A stretch of 64,000 bases of DNA from Rhodococcus marinonascens NBRC 14363 (GTDB lineage: Bacteria > Actinomycetota > Actinomycetes > Mycobacteriales > Mycobacteriaceae), in NCBI RefSeq assembly GCF_001894885.1, contig NZ_BCXB01000009.1:108957-172956 (forward strand), given 5' to 3'. Below the pieces are notes generated by a model, which was not told the DNA's origin, did not search any database, and saw only the letters and a program-made list of their open reading frames with translations. The translations under genes and the position numbers were made by a program. Shown here in pieces: positions 57,686 through 64,000 of this stretch. Position 1 is the first letter of the stretch, and every line of letters starts with the position of its first letter.

Positions 57686-58824
57686 GGTCGACGCTCCCAA
57701 AATGCCGGGCCGAGAGCTTCGATGTAGTCACCCGAGGCGACTAGGAAACCCTCTTCGTTCACTGTAATTGGCAACTGCGGAAGTGCACGAGCGGCTGGAC
57801 CGAAAACCGGCTTTCCGTAGGTCAGCGCGTCGAACTGCGACTGGTGGCACGGGCAGAGGATTAGATTGGTCTGCTGTTCGTACAGCGAGGTGGGGCAGCC
57901 GAGATGGGTGCAGATCTTCGAGAATGCGAAGTAGTCCCCGTAGTTGAAGCTCTCTTGGCCCTTGCGCTTGGTGGCCCGCTCGGCGTCCTCCGTGCGGAGA
58001 CGGATGAGCATGGTCGCGTTGCGGACGCCACGCAGGCCCCCGAACAGGGCCTCGTGGTCGCCTCGGTCGGACTCACGGAAGGGAAACACGGTCTCCATGG
58101 AGCCGGCATCCAGGTCTTCCGGGCGGACGAGGACGACGTCTTCGGGGCGGCCGGTGTCGCGGCGCAGGTAGATGGTTTCGCCTGCGTAGCGGGGGGTCCA
58201 CCCGGACACCCACAGCGGCGAATCGTCACCCTTGGCCCACGGGTTCTTGATCAGGCCACCGAGAGGCATGACCGTCATGATGCCGAGGGCGCCACCGCCG
58301 AAGAGGAGGCTGCGCTTGAGGAGTTTGCGGCGCCCGATCGTCGACGTGTCGAGCGAATCACCCAGTTCCGCAACGATAGTCTTGCGATCGGCCTCGGACG
58401 AGCCTCCGTCGTGGCGGTCCTGAATGGACACCTCTTCGGGGATGAACTTCTTGGTGAACTGCACCGCCCCGATGCCCAGGCCGAGAATGGACAGGCCCAT
58501 AGTGAGGCCGATCAGCGGCGTGTACAGGTTGTATGCGGAGTAGTTCTCTTCGCCTGCGCCGGCATACTCCCAGGGCCAGAACAGGTAGATCGCAATGAAT
58601 GCGATGGCCGAGATGCCCGAGAGGGCGAACCAGAAGGCGACCGACCGTTCGGCGCGCTTCTCCGCCTTCGTTCCCGGAATCGCCCAGCGGTGGCGACGGA
58701 ACGCGACGTCGACACCGTCGAGATTGGTGCCGAGTTCGACCAGTTCGTCGCGGCTGAGGTTCTCGAGTTCCTCATCCGTGTGCTTCTTTGGCGTGGCGCC
58801 GTCCGATTGGCCAGCGTCGCTCAT
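57682..58824 (-). CDS. qcrA: Cytochrome bc1 complex Rieske iron-sulfur subunit
   Basis: Rieske protein of 380 residues with three membrane helices, typical of actinobacteria (two in the N-terminal half, the third at about 175-195 before the Rieske head). Cluster ligands are in CTHLGC (305-310) and CPCHQ (324-328). A twin-arginine-like [17 protein letters not shown] precedes the third helix, in line with Tat-dependent export of the folded head. ATG 58824 overlaps the qcrC stop, and the stop overlaps the qcrB start. Confidence 0.97.
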   Translation of the reverse strand: MSDAGQSDGATPKKHTDEELENLSRDELVELGTNLDGVDVAFRRHRWAIPGTKAEKRAERSVAFWFALSGISAIAFIAIYLFWPWEYAGAGEENYSAYNLYTPLIGLTMGLSILGLGIGAVQFTKKFIPEEVSIQDRHDGGSSEADRKTIVAELGDSLDTSTIGRRKLLKRSLLFGGGALGIMTVMPLGGLIKNPWAKGDDSPLWVSGWTPRYAGETIYLRRDTGRPEDVVLVRPEDLDAGSMETVFPFRESDRGDHEALFGGLRGVRNATMLIRLRTEDAERATKRKGQESFNYGDYFAFSKICTHLGCPTSLYEQQTNLILCPCHQSQFDALTYGKPVFGPAARALPQLPITVNEEGFLVASGDYIEALGPAFWERRP

Positions 58825-59672
58825 GACCTTGCTCCGATCCACAATGCCGCACCTACGACAGCGATGATTCCGACGACCCACATGGCCAAGCCCTCGGAGG
58901 CGGTGTTGAGGCCACCGAGCCCGTAGCCGCCAGGCTGCTTCGTCTCACCCGACGACTTGACGTAGGCGATGATGTCCTTCTTTTCCTCGACGGTCAGCTG
59001 ACGGTCCGAGAACTTGGGCATGTTCTGCGGGCCGGTGACCATCGCGGTGTAGATCTGCTGCTCGTTTGCGGGGTCCAGGACCGGCGCGAACTTACCGGAC
59101 GAGAGTGCACCGCCACGACCGGTGAAGTTGTGGCAAGAAGCGCAGTTGAGGCGAAACAGCTCGCTGCCGCGTCCGATGTCGCCGCCGCGCAGCGAAGACT
59201 GGGCGATCTCGCCGTTTTCGTCACGGATGACGGTGGGGCCACCACCGTTGGCCTGGATGTAGGCGCCGATAGCGTCCGTCTGCTCCGCATCGAACTTGAG
59301 GGGCTTGCGTTCGATCTGCGCCTCGTTGCGAACTGCGGGCATACGTCCCGACGACACCTGGAAGTAGACGGCGGCCTCGCCGACACCGATCAGGCTGGGG
59401 CCGCGGTCCTGGACGCCCTGGAGGTTCGCACCGTGGCAGGTGATGCACGACGTGTCGTACAACTGCTTGCCTTCGCGGATCATTGCTGCCTGATCGTCAC
59501 TCGCGGTGGCGACCTGAGGGGCCGGCGTCAACGCGGACGCGAGGAAACCGGCGCTGACCAGACCCATCATCAGGACCAGGGCACCCGTGACGCGCCTGCG
59601 TAGCTTCCGCCGGCGCCGTACCTGGGCGGCAGACGCTGTGGTGTCGGATGGGGGAGGGGGGGATGGACTCAT
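58821..59672 (-). CDS. qcrC: Cytochrome bc1 complex di-haem cytochrome c subunit
   Basis: Di-haem cytochrome cc of 283 residues: an N-terminal membrane anchor (about 28-50), haem sites CITCH (76-80) and CASCH (177-181), and a C-terminal membrane helix (about 262-281). It links bc1 directly to the CuA centre of CtaC, so no soluble cytochrome c is needed. ATG 59672 follows AAAGGGA. It lies between ctaE (66-base gap) and qcrA (4-base overlap). Confidence 0.98.
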   Translation of the reverse strand: MSPSPPPPSDTTASAAQVRRRRKLRRRVTGALVLMMGLVSAGFLASALTPAPQVATASDDQAAMIREGKQLYDTSCITCHGANLQGVQDRGPSLIGVGEAAVYFQVSSGRMPAVRNEAQIERKPLKFDAEQTDAIGAYIQANGGGPTVIRDENGEIAQSSLRGGDIGRGSELFRLNCASCHNFTGRGGALSSGKFAPVLDPANEQQIYTAMVTGPQNMPKFSDRQLTVEEKKDIIAYVKSSGETKQPGGYGLGGLNTASEGLAMWVVGIIAVVGAALWIGARS

Positions 59673-59738
59673 CTGTATCCCTTTAGGTATGTCGGGACGG
59701 ACTGGACGTCAGGGGGCTGCCTGGGGGCGTTCAGCTGA

Positions 59739-60350
59739 TCAACGGATGAAGTAGATCGTCGCGAACAGGGCGATCCACACGATGTCGACGAAGTGCCAGT
59801 AGTACGAGACGACGATGGCCGCGGTGGCCTGGGCGGGCGTGAACTTGCTGACCTTCGTGCGGGCGATCAGGAAGATGAACGCGATGAGGCCGCCGATCAC
59901 GTGCAGGCCGTGGAAGCCGGTGGTCATGTAGAACACCGAGCCGTACACACTGCTCGAGATGGTCGTGCCCTCGTGGACCAGGCTGATGTACTCGTAGCCC
60001 TGCCCGAGGACGAAGAAGGTGCCCATCATCAGGGTCAGGAGGTACCACCGGCGTAGGCCGAATACGTCGCCGCGTTCGGCCGCGAACACACCCATCTGGC
60101 AGGTGAACGACGAGGCGATCAGCACGAGCGTCACGGGAACGGCGAGGAACAGATTCAGCTCGGTCGGCTCCGGCGGCCAGATTCCGTTCGCCTGTGCTCG
60201 TGCCACGAAATACATGGCGAAGAGCCCTGCGAAGAACATGAGCTCACTTGACAACCAAACGATGGTGCCAACGCTGACCATGTTTGGTCGGTTCAGCGAG
60301 TGCACGCGTTGGGTGATTGCTGATCCTGAAGTCCCTACTGCGCTCGTCAC
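59739..60350 (-). CDS. ctaE: Cytochrome c oxidase subunit III
   Basis: Subunit III of the aa3 oxidase, 203 residues, with five membrane helices as in other actinobacteria. Family features: [20 protein letters not shown] near the N-terminus (the WLSSELMFF part), [11 protein letters not shown] with conserved His residues, and [11 protein letters not shown] at the end. GTG 60350 is the start best matching orthologues ([11 protein letters not shown]). It heads the ctaE-qcrC-qcrA-qcrB unit. The divergent trpD gene begins 262 bases away; the promoter lies between. Confidence 0.96.
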   Translation of the reverse strand: MTSAVGTSGSAITQRVHSLNRPNMVSVGTIVWLSSELMFFAGLFAMYFVARAQANGIWPPEPTELNLFLAVPVTLVLIASSFTCQMGVFAAERGDVFGLRRWYLLTLMMGTFFVLGQGYEYISLVHEGTTISSSVYGSVFYMTTGFHGLHVIGGLIAFIFLIARTKVSKFTPAQATAAIVVSYYWHFVDIVWIALFATIYFIR

Positions 60351-60611
60351 AGACAGAAGTATGACGCGTTGTCGTAAGAGGTGGCTACTCGGGTCCGTCC
60401 TCCGCGCACCGACGCGCACCGAGTGACCGATTGTCCCTGCTGGCAGGCTGGTCGCAGACCGTGAAGGGCGGAGGAATGAGCACTGGACACAACCGTACGG
60501 GGTGGCTGCAGCGACTGTTCGGGCGGCGGCAACAGGTCGCGGTCGCCAGGTGGCTAGGCTGCCAGGGATCGAACCGGATCGGATCCGCCACTAGTACAAG
60601 AGGACACGACG

Positions 60612-61700
60612 ATGCAGAGCCCCACCCCTCAGGAGACGAACGACGGACTGTTGTCGGCGCGCACGTGGCCGTCGGTTCTCGGCGTCCTCACCGAGGGCCG
60701 CGACCTCTCGGTGGAGGACGCGGCGTGGGCGATGGACGAGATCATGTCCGACAACGCCACCTCCGCACAGATCGCGGCATTCGGTGTTGCCCTGAAGATG
60801 AAGGGCGAGACTCCGGAAGAGGTGCGCGGCCTGGCCGATTCGATGCTCGGACACGCGCGTAAGGTCCCGATCGACGCCGACGTCGTCGACGTCGTCGGAA
60901 CCGGCGGTGATCGGTCCAATACCGTCAACATCTCCACGATGGCATCCATCGTGGTCGCGGCGACCGGTATTCGCGTCGTCAAGCACGGGAACCGTGCCGC
61001 GTCCTCCAAGAGCGGCGGCGCGGACGTTCTCGAGGCGCTCGGAGTGAAGATCGATCTCGGTCCTGACGAGGTGGCCCGATGTGTCCGGGAGACCGGGATC
61101 GGCTTCTGCTTTGCCCCGGTGTTTCACCCCGCTCTGCGTTTCGCGGGATCGCCGCGCAAGGAGATCGGCATCCCGACCGTTTTCAACGTGCTCGGGCCGC
61201 TCACGAATCCGGCGCGTCCGCGTGCGGGCCTCGTCGGGTGCGCGTTCCCGTCGCTGATCTCGGTGGTGGCAGGTGTGCTGGCGCAGCGCGGCAGTTCCGC
61301 CCTGGTCGTGCGGGGCGACGACGGCCTCGACGAGTTGACCACGTCGACCACGTCGACGGTGCACATCGTGTCGGACGGGTCGGTGGCGATCCGTCAGTTC
61401 GATCCTCGCGACATCGGGATAGCGCGGGTCTCGCTCGACGAACTGCGCGGCGGCGATGCCGAGGTGAACGCGGCGGTGGCGCGGCGCCTCCTGGCAGGCG
61501 AGACCGGACCGGTGCGCGATGCGGTCCTGCTCAACGCCGCGGGAGCGATCGCGGCGTTTCGAGGACTGGGCGGCCGCTCGCTGGAAGATGCACTGTCGGA
61601 CGGTTTCGCGATCGCGGCCCAATCCATCGACAGCGGCGCGGCGCAGGCGCTGCTCGGGAAGTGGGCCGAGCTGACGTCCCGGTTGACCGCCACCAAATAG
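60612..61700 (+). CDS. trpD: Anthranilate phosphoribosyltransferase
   Basis: Second step of tryptophan synthesis, joining anthranilate and PRPP, 362 residues. The PRPP-binding glycine-rich loop is [16 protein letters not shown], followed by [22 protein letters not shown] (KHGNRA part), FAPVFHPAL and [15 protein letters not shown] 60612 follows AAGAGGA. It stands alone and away from other trp genes, as in mycobacteria (Rv2192c-like position). It converges on the AsnC-domain gene with a 33-base gap. Confidence 0.97.
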   Translation: MQSPTPQETNDGLLSARTWPSVLGVLTEGRDLSVEDAAWAMDEIMSDNATSAQIAAFGVALKMKGETPEEVRGLADSMLGHARKVPIDADVVDVVGTGGDRSNTVNISTMASIVVAATGIRVVKHGNRAASSKSGGADVLEALGVKIDLGPDEVARCVRETGIGFCFAPVFHPALRFAGSPRKEIGIPTVFNVLGPLTNPARPRAGLVGCAFPSLISVVAGVLAQRGSSALVVRGDDGLDELTTSTTSTVHIVSDGSVAIRQFDPRDIGIARVSLDELRGGDAEVNAAVARRLLAGETGPVRDAVLLNAAGAIAAFRGLGGRSLEDALSDGFAIAAQSIDSGAAQALLGKWAELTSRLTATK

Positions 61701-61733
61701 GTTCGGCCCCGATCGAGTTCGGTTGCCGGCGAA

Positions 61734-62009
61734 TCACCCGCCGATGGAGAAACCCGCCTCCACGTCGGCGCTCGAGTAGGACTGGAACGCGATGTGCGTT
61801 GCTGTCCTGGATACGCCCTCGACCTTGTTGATCCCCTCGGTGACAACTTCAGCGATCTTTTCGTGGTCGCGTACTCGCACGATCGCGATCAAGTCGACGT
61901 CGCCGGCACAGGAATAGACCTTGTCCACGCCGGCGATGTCGGCGACCGCCTGAGCGGTCTCCGGGATGCGGTGAGCTTCGGCGTGGATCAGGACGATGGC
62001 GTTGATCAT
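61734..62009 (-). CDS. Stand-alone Lrp/AsnC ligand-binding (RAM) domain protein
   Basis: A 91-residue protein consisting only of the AsnC/Lrp C-terminal effector-binding domain: NAIVLIHAEAHRIPETAQAV, VDKVYSCAGDVDLIAIVRV (the G-D-x-D ligand loop) and a TATHIAFQSY strand. The DNA-binding helix-turn-helix is absent. ATG 62009 is the clear start. Such small proteins may form hetero-oligomers with full-length Lrp regulators or bind amino acids alone. It lies 5 bases after the exonuclease gene, so co-transcribed, and converges on trpD. Confidence 0.92.
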   Translation of the reverse strand: MINAIVLIHAEAHRIPETAQAVADIAGVDKVYSCAGDVDLIAIVRVRDHEKIAEVVTEGINKVEGVSRTATHIAFQSYSSADVEAGFSIGG

Positions 62010-62014
62010 GATCG

Positions 62015-63772
62015 TCAGCCTATGCGGTGGTCGACGGAATCCAGCATGGGTGGTCGGGTCGCGGCGTCCTGCATCGAGGCGCTCCCGGCTCGCGCGAGCG
62101 CGCACCAGTCGGCCCAGGAACCGGCACCCTGTGCGGGCTCGCACCAGCCAGAGGAGGCACTGACGATGCGAGTGTCCTCCCGGTCGAGCCAGCGTGCGAT
62201 GAGGCTTGCTTCCTCAGGGGACGCGCCCCGCAGCGGCGAGGCGTCGGGCACGACGGTTTCGGCGGCGACGACGAGCGCATCGACCACGGGCATGGGGGGT
62301 GTCCCTTGCCGCGCGCATCCCGCGGATGCCAGCCGCCCTGCACGGATCACGGCGAATTCCCAGCCGCCTGCCGCGGCGGGGTGCGCGGCGACGAGCTGAT
62401 CGAGGGCGGTGAGAGCCGCCAGTCGTTGCATTCTCCGCAGCACCAGAACCGTCTCAGCGGTGCGATCGCGCAGGCGTGCGGCGTTCTCGAACAACTCGAG
62501 GGCAGCCAATTCCTCCACCCGCTCACGCATGTGGCGCAACGGTGTGTGGTCGAGGCCGCGCACGAGCTGCCGGAATTGTTCCGGGCTGCGGCGGTAGGCG
62601 TCCTCCGTATCGAGGCCGTGGACGGCAGCCGGACAGCGGCCGATCTCGTGCGGCGGACACCGCGGCCCGTGCTCTCTTCCCTTGGGTATGCGGCTCGTGC
62701 AGGTGCGGAGAGTGCAGTACTCGGCGAGGGTGTCGGCGACGCCGACCGCCGTCGAGCGCGACCGGAATGGACCGAGCGAGTCGGCGGTGGGAGTGCGGAC
62801 CACCGACAGTCGGGGAAACGCCTCCACGGTGAGGGTGATCCACCATCCGCGTTTCGGATATTTCGATCGACGGTTGTATGGGGGAGTATGCGCGGCGAGG
62901 AGGCGGAGCTCGCGCACCCCGGCCTCCAGAGAGTGCGCGCACTCCACATGGTCGACTCGGGCGCACAGGGCGACCATCTCCTTCATCCGGCCACGGGTCT
63001 CCGACCCGGTGAAGTAGTGGCGCACGCGTCGGCGCAGATCCGTTGCCGTGCCGACGTAGAGGACCTCGTCGGACGGGCCGCGGAACAGATACACGCCGGG
63101 AGAGCGGGGAAGGTCGCGAGCAAACACGCGCTTCGCTCGCTGATGTGGCGAAACGTCGGGAAGGTAGTCGACGAGTTCGGTGAGACTGTGTACTCCCTGG
63201 TTGCCGACCCGTTCGATCAGGGCGTGCAGGACGTCGACCGTGGCGCGGGCATCGTCGAGGGCTCGGTGTGTCGGCGTGGTCCCGACCTCGAAGAGCCGAG
63301 CCAGCGACGACAGCTTCACCGAGGGCGCTTCGTCGCGGGTGAGGACTCTTCGGGCCAGTTTCACCGTGCAGAGCACGGTGAACTTCGGCCACGAGATGCC
63401 GGTAGCGGAGGCGGCGGCTCGGAGGAAGCCGGTGTCGAAGGGGGCGTTGTGTGCGACGAGCACTGCTCCCTGCGCGAATTCGAGGAATGCGGGCAGCACT
63501 GCCTCGATCCGCGGAGCATCGATCAACATCGCCGACGTGATGCCCGTGATCTCGACGATGTAGGGCGGGATCGACCGCCCTGGGTCGACGAGGGTCGCCA
63601 TTTCCCCGATCACCTCGCCGCCGCGGATCTTTACGGCGCCGATTTCTGTGATTGCGTCCTCGCCCGGCCGCGTCCCGGTGGTCTCGAGGTCGACCACCAC
63701 GAATGTGGTCTCCCGCAACGGGGTGTCGAGATCGTCGAAGCTCAGCTGTTCGGGTATTCCGGGAACGCTCAC
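62015..63772 (-). CDS. DEDD exonuclease with GIY-YIG (UvrC-like) domain
   Basis: A 585-residue two-nuclease protein. The N-terminal DnaQ-type 3'-5' exonuclease has [10 protein letters not shown] (ExoI), [12 protein letters not shown] (ExoII) and [10 protein letters not shown] (ExoIII). The following UvrC-type GIY-YIG domain has [20 protein letters not shown] and the catalytic Arg/Glu region. A UvrC-like middle part ([19 protein letters not shown], with C-R-C-type residues) ends the protein. This actinobacterial fusion (Rv2191-like) is thought to act in DNA repair; biochemical data are limited. GTG 63772 has no ribosome site because the end of an insertion element lies directly upstream. Confidence 0.93.
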   Translation of the reverse strand: MSVPGIPEQLSFDDLDTPLRETTFVVVDLETTGTRPGEDAITEIGAVKIRGGEVIGEMATLVDPGRSIPPYIVEITGITSAMLIDAPRIEAVLPAFLEFAQGAVLVAHNAPFDTGFLRAAASATGISWPKFTVLCTVKLARRVLTRDEAPSVKLSSLARLFEVGTTPTHRALDDARATVDVLHALIERVGNQGVHSLTELVDYLPDVSPHQRAKRVFARDLPRSPGVYLFRGPSDEVLYVGTATDLRRRVRHYFTGSETRGRMKEMVALCARVDHVECAHSLEAGVRELRLLAAHTPPYNRRSKYPKRGWWITLTVEAFPRLSVVRTPTADSLGPFRSRSTAVGVADTLAEYCTLRTCTSRIPKGREHGPRCPPHEIGRCPAAVHGLDTEDAYRRSPEQFRQLVRGLDHTPLRHMRERVEELAALELFENAARLRDRTAETVLVLRRMQRLAALTALDQLVAAHPAAAGGWEFAVIRAGRLASAGCARQGTPPMPVVDALVVAAETVVPDASPLRGASPEEASLIARWLDREDTRIVSASSGWCEPAQGAGSWADWCALARAGSASMQDAATRPPMLDSVDHRIG

Positions 63773-63774
63773 AG

Positions 63775-63836
63775 GTCAACTACTTGGCCCTGAAGGGCCA
63801 AGCTTGCAGCTATAACACCCAACTGGCTGTGGGGTG
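63775..63836 (-). mobile_element. Right end of an IS605/IS607-type element
   Basis: The 3' flank of tnpB. It has a perfect 8-base hairpin CTTGGCCC-TGAA-GGGCCAAG (63784-63803) followed by TAGTTGAC, the kind of subterminal structure expected at the right end of tnpB elements. In related elements this region is also the scaffold of the TnpB guide (omega) RNA. The exact end, near 63775, is inferred; the left end is outside the window. Confidence 0.6.
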
Positions 63837-64000
63837 TCACGCCGCACCAAGGACCGTTGACTGGGCCCGGTGGTTTTCGGCGGCCCGATACGCGATGTTG
63901 TTCGAGCCGACAATGTCTGCGTGTTCAACGAAACCGCAGTCGAGGCAACAGAACCGGTCCTGACGGGGCCGGTTCTTCTTGCCGATATGGCCGCAACGGG
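63837..64000 (-). CDS. tnpB: TnpB RNA-guided nuclease, C-terminal part (cut by window edge)
   Basis: The last 54 codons of a tnpB/OrfB gene; the rest lies beyond the right edge. Visible are the second half of the zinc ribbon (RCGHIGKK then FCCLDCGF) and the final RuvC motif HADIVGSNNIAYRAAE, with the catalytic Asp in HADIVGSNN. The C-terminus is short, ending QSTVLGAA. TnpB proteins are RNA-guided DNA nucleases of IS200/IS605/IS607 elements. No inactivating change is seen in this part. The presence of a tnpA transposase cannot be judged. Confidence 0.85.
   Translation of the reverse strand, partial: RCGHIGKKNRPRQDRFCCLDCGFVEHADIVGSNNIAYRAAENHRAQSTVLGAA

Overview
The window looks like a chromosomal segment of a Rhodococcus-type actinobacterium (Mycobacteriales, Nocardiaceae). 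DNA is high-GC, GTG starts are common, and adjacent genes often overlap by 1-4 bases at their stop/start codons. The set of enzymes is typical of mycolate-containing actinobacteria: GlnA1/GlnA2/GlnE, a menaquinol bc1 complex with di-haem QcrC, an E2 with two lipoyl domains, HadA/HadB-like dehydratases and an RNase HI-phosphatase fusion. From memory of the M. tuberculosis map, gene order closely follows the Rv2236c (cobD) to Rv2191 block, so departures from that order mark accessory DNA.

Layout. 1-5.9 kb: two small unknown genes, cobD, SURF1, a broken ptpA, a HAD hydrolase, cobC and NIF3. 6-13 kb: zinc-ribbon protein, RNase HI/phosphatase, a transporter, DUF1697, the RNase P RNA, a cyclase-family hydrolase and a HadA/HadB-like pair. 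13-22.6 kb: prolyl aminopeptidase, lipoprotein, panB, secreted hydrolase, glnA2-glnE and an exonuclease/phosphatase-family membrane protein. 22.6-32 kb: the accessory-looking stretch between glnE and glnA1, holding a quaternary-amine (betaine/choline type) ABC transporter, a small secreted protein, a hydantoinase/oxoprolinase pair and a decayed integrase. 32-43 kb: glnA1 with a GlnR-type operator, RDD and DUF4191 proteins, lipA-lipB, TIGR01777, sucB/dlaT, pepA and ilvE. 43-49.4 kb: cobU-cobT-cobS, DUF3043, glycerate kinase, an Fe-S carrier and adenosine kinase. 49.4-60.4 kb: asnB, ctaC-ctaF, a disrupted P-type H+-ATPase, then ctaE-qcrC-qcrA-qcrB. 60.6-64 kb: trpD, an AsnC-type ligand-binding domain, an exonuclease/GIY-YIG protein, and the right end of an IS605/IS607-type element with the 3' end of tnpB.

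Functional themes. Late cobalamin assembly is spread over three places (cobD, cobC, cobUTS). The RNase HI fusion may supply the alpha-ribazole phosphatase step. Ammonium assimilation is represented by two glutamine synthetases, their adenylyltransferase, asparagine synthase and a GlnR-like site. Lipoate synthesis genes sit beside the lipoylated E2. The respiratory genes encode most of a bc1-aa3 supercomplex.

The most notable irregularities are: a ptpA pseudogene next to an intact HAD gene; a double-frameshifted H+-ATPase between two terminator-like hairpins; a TnpB element ending within a few bases of the exonuclease start codon; and about nine short tandem duplications placed at or near gene starts and stops. 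No complete new defence or mobile system is visible.
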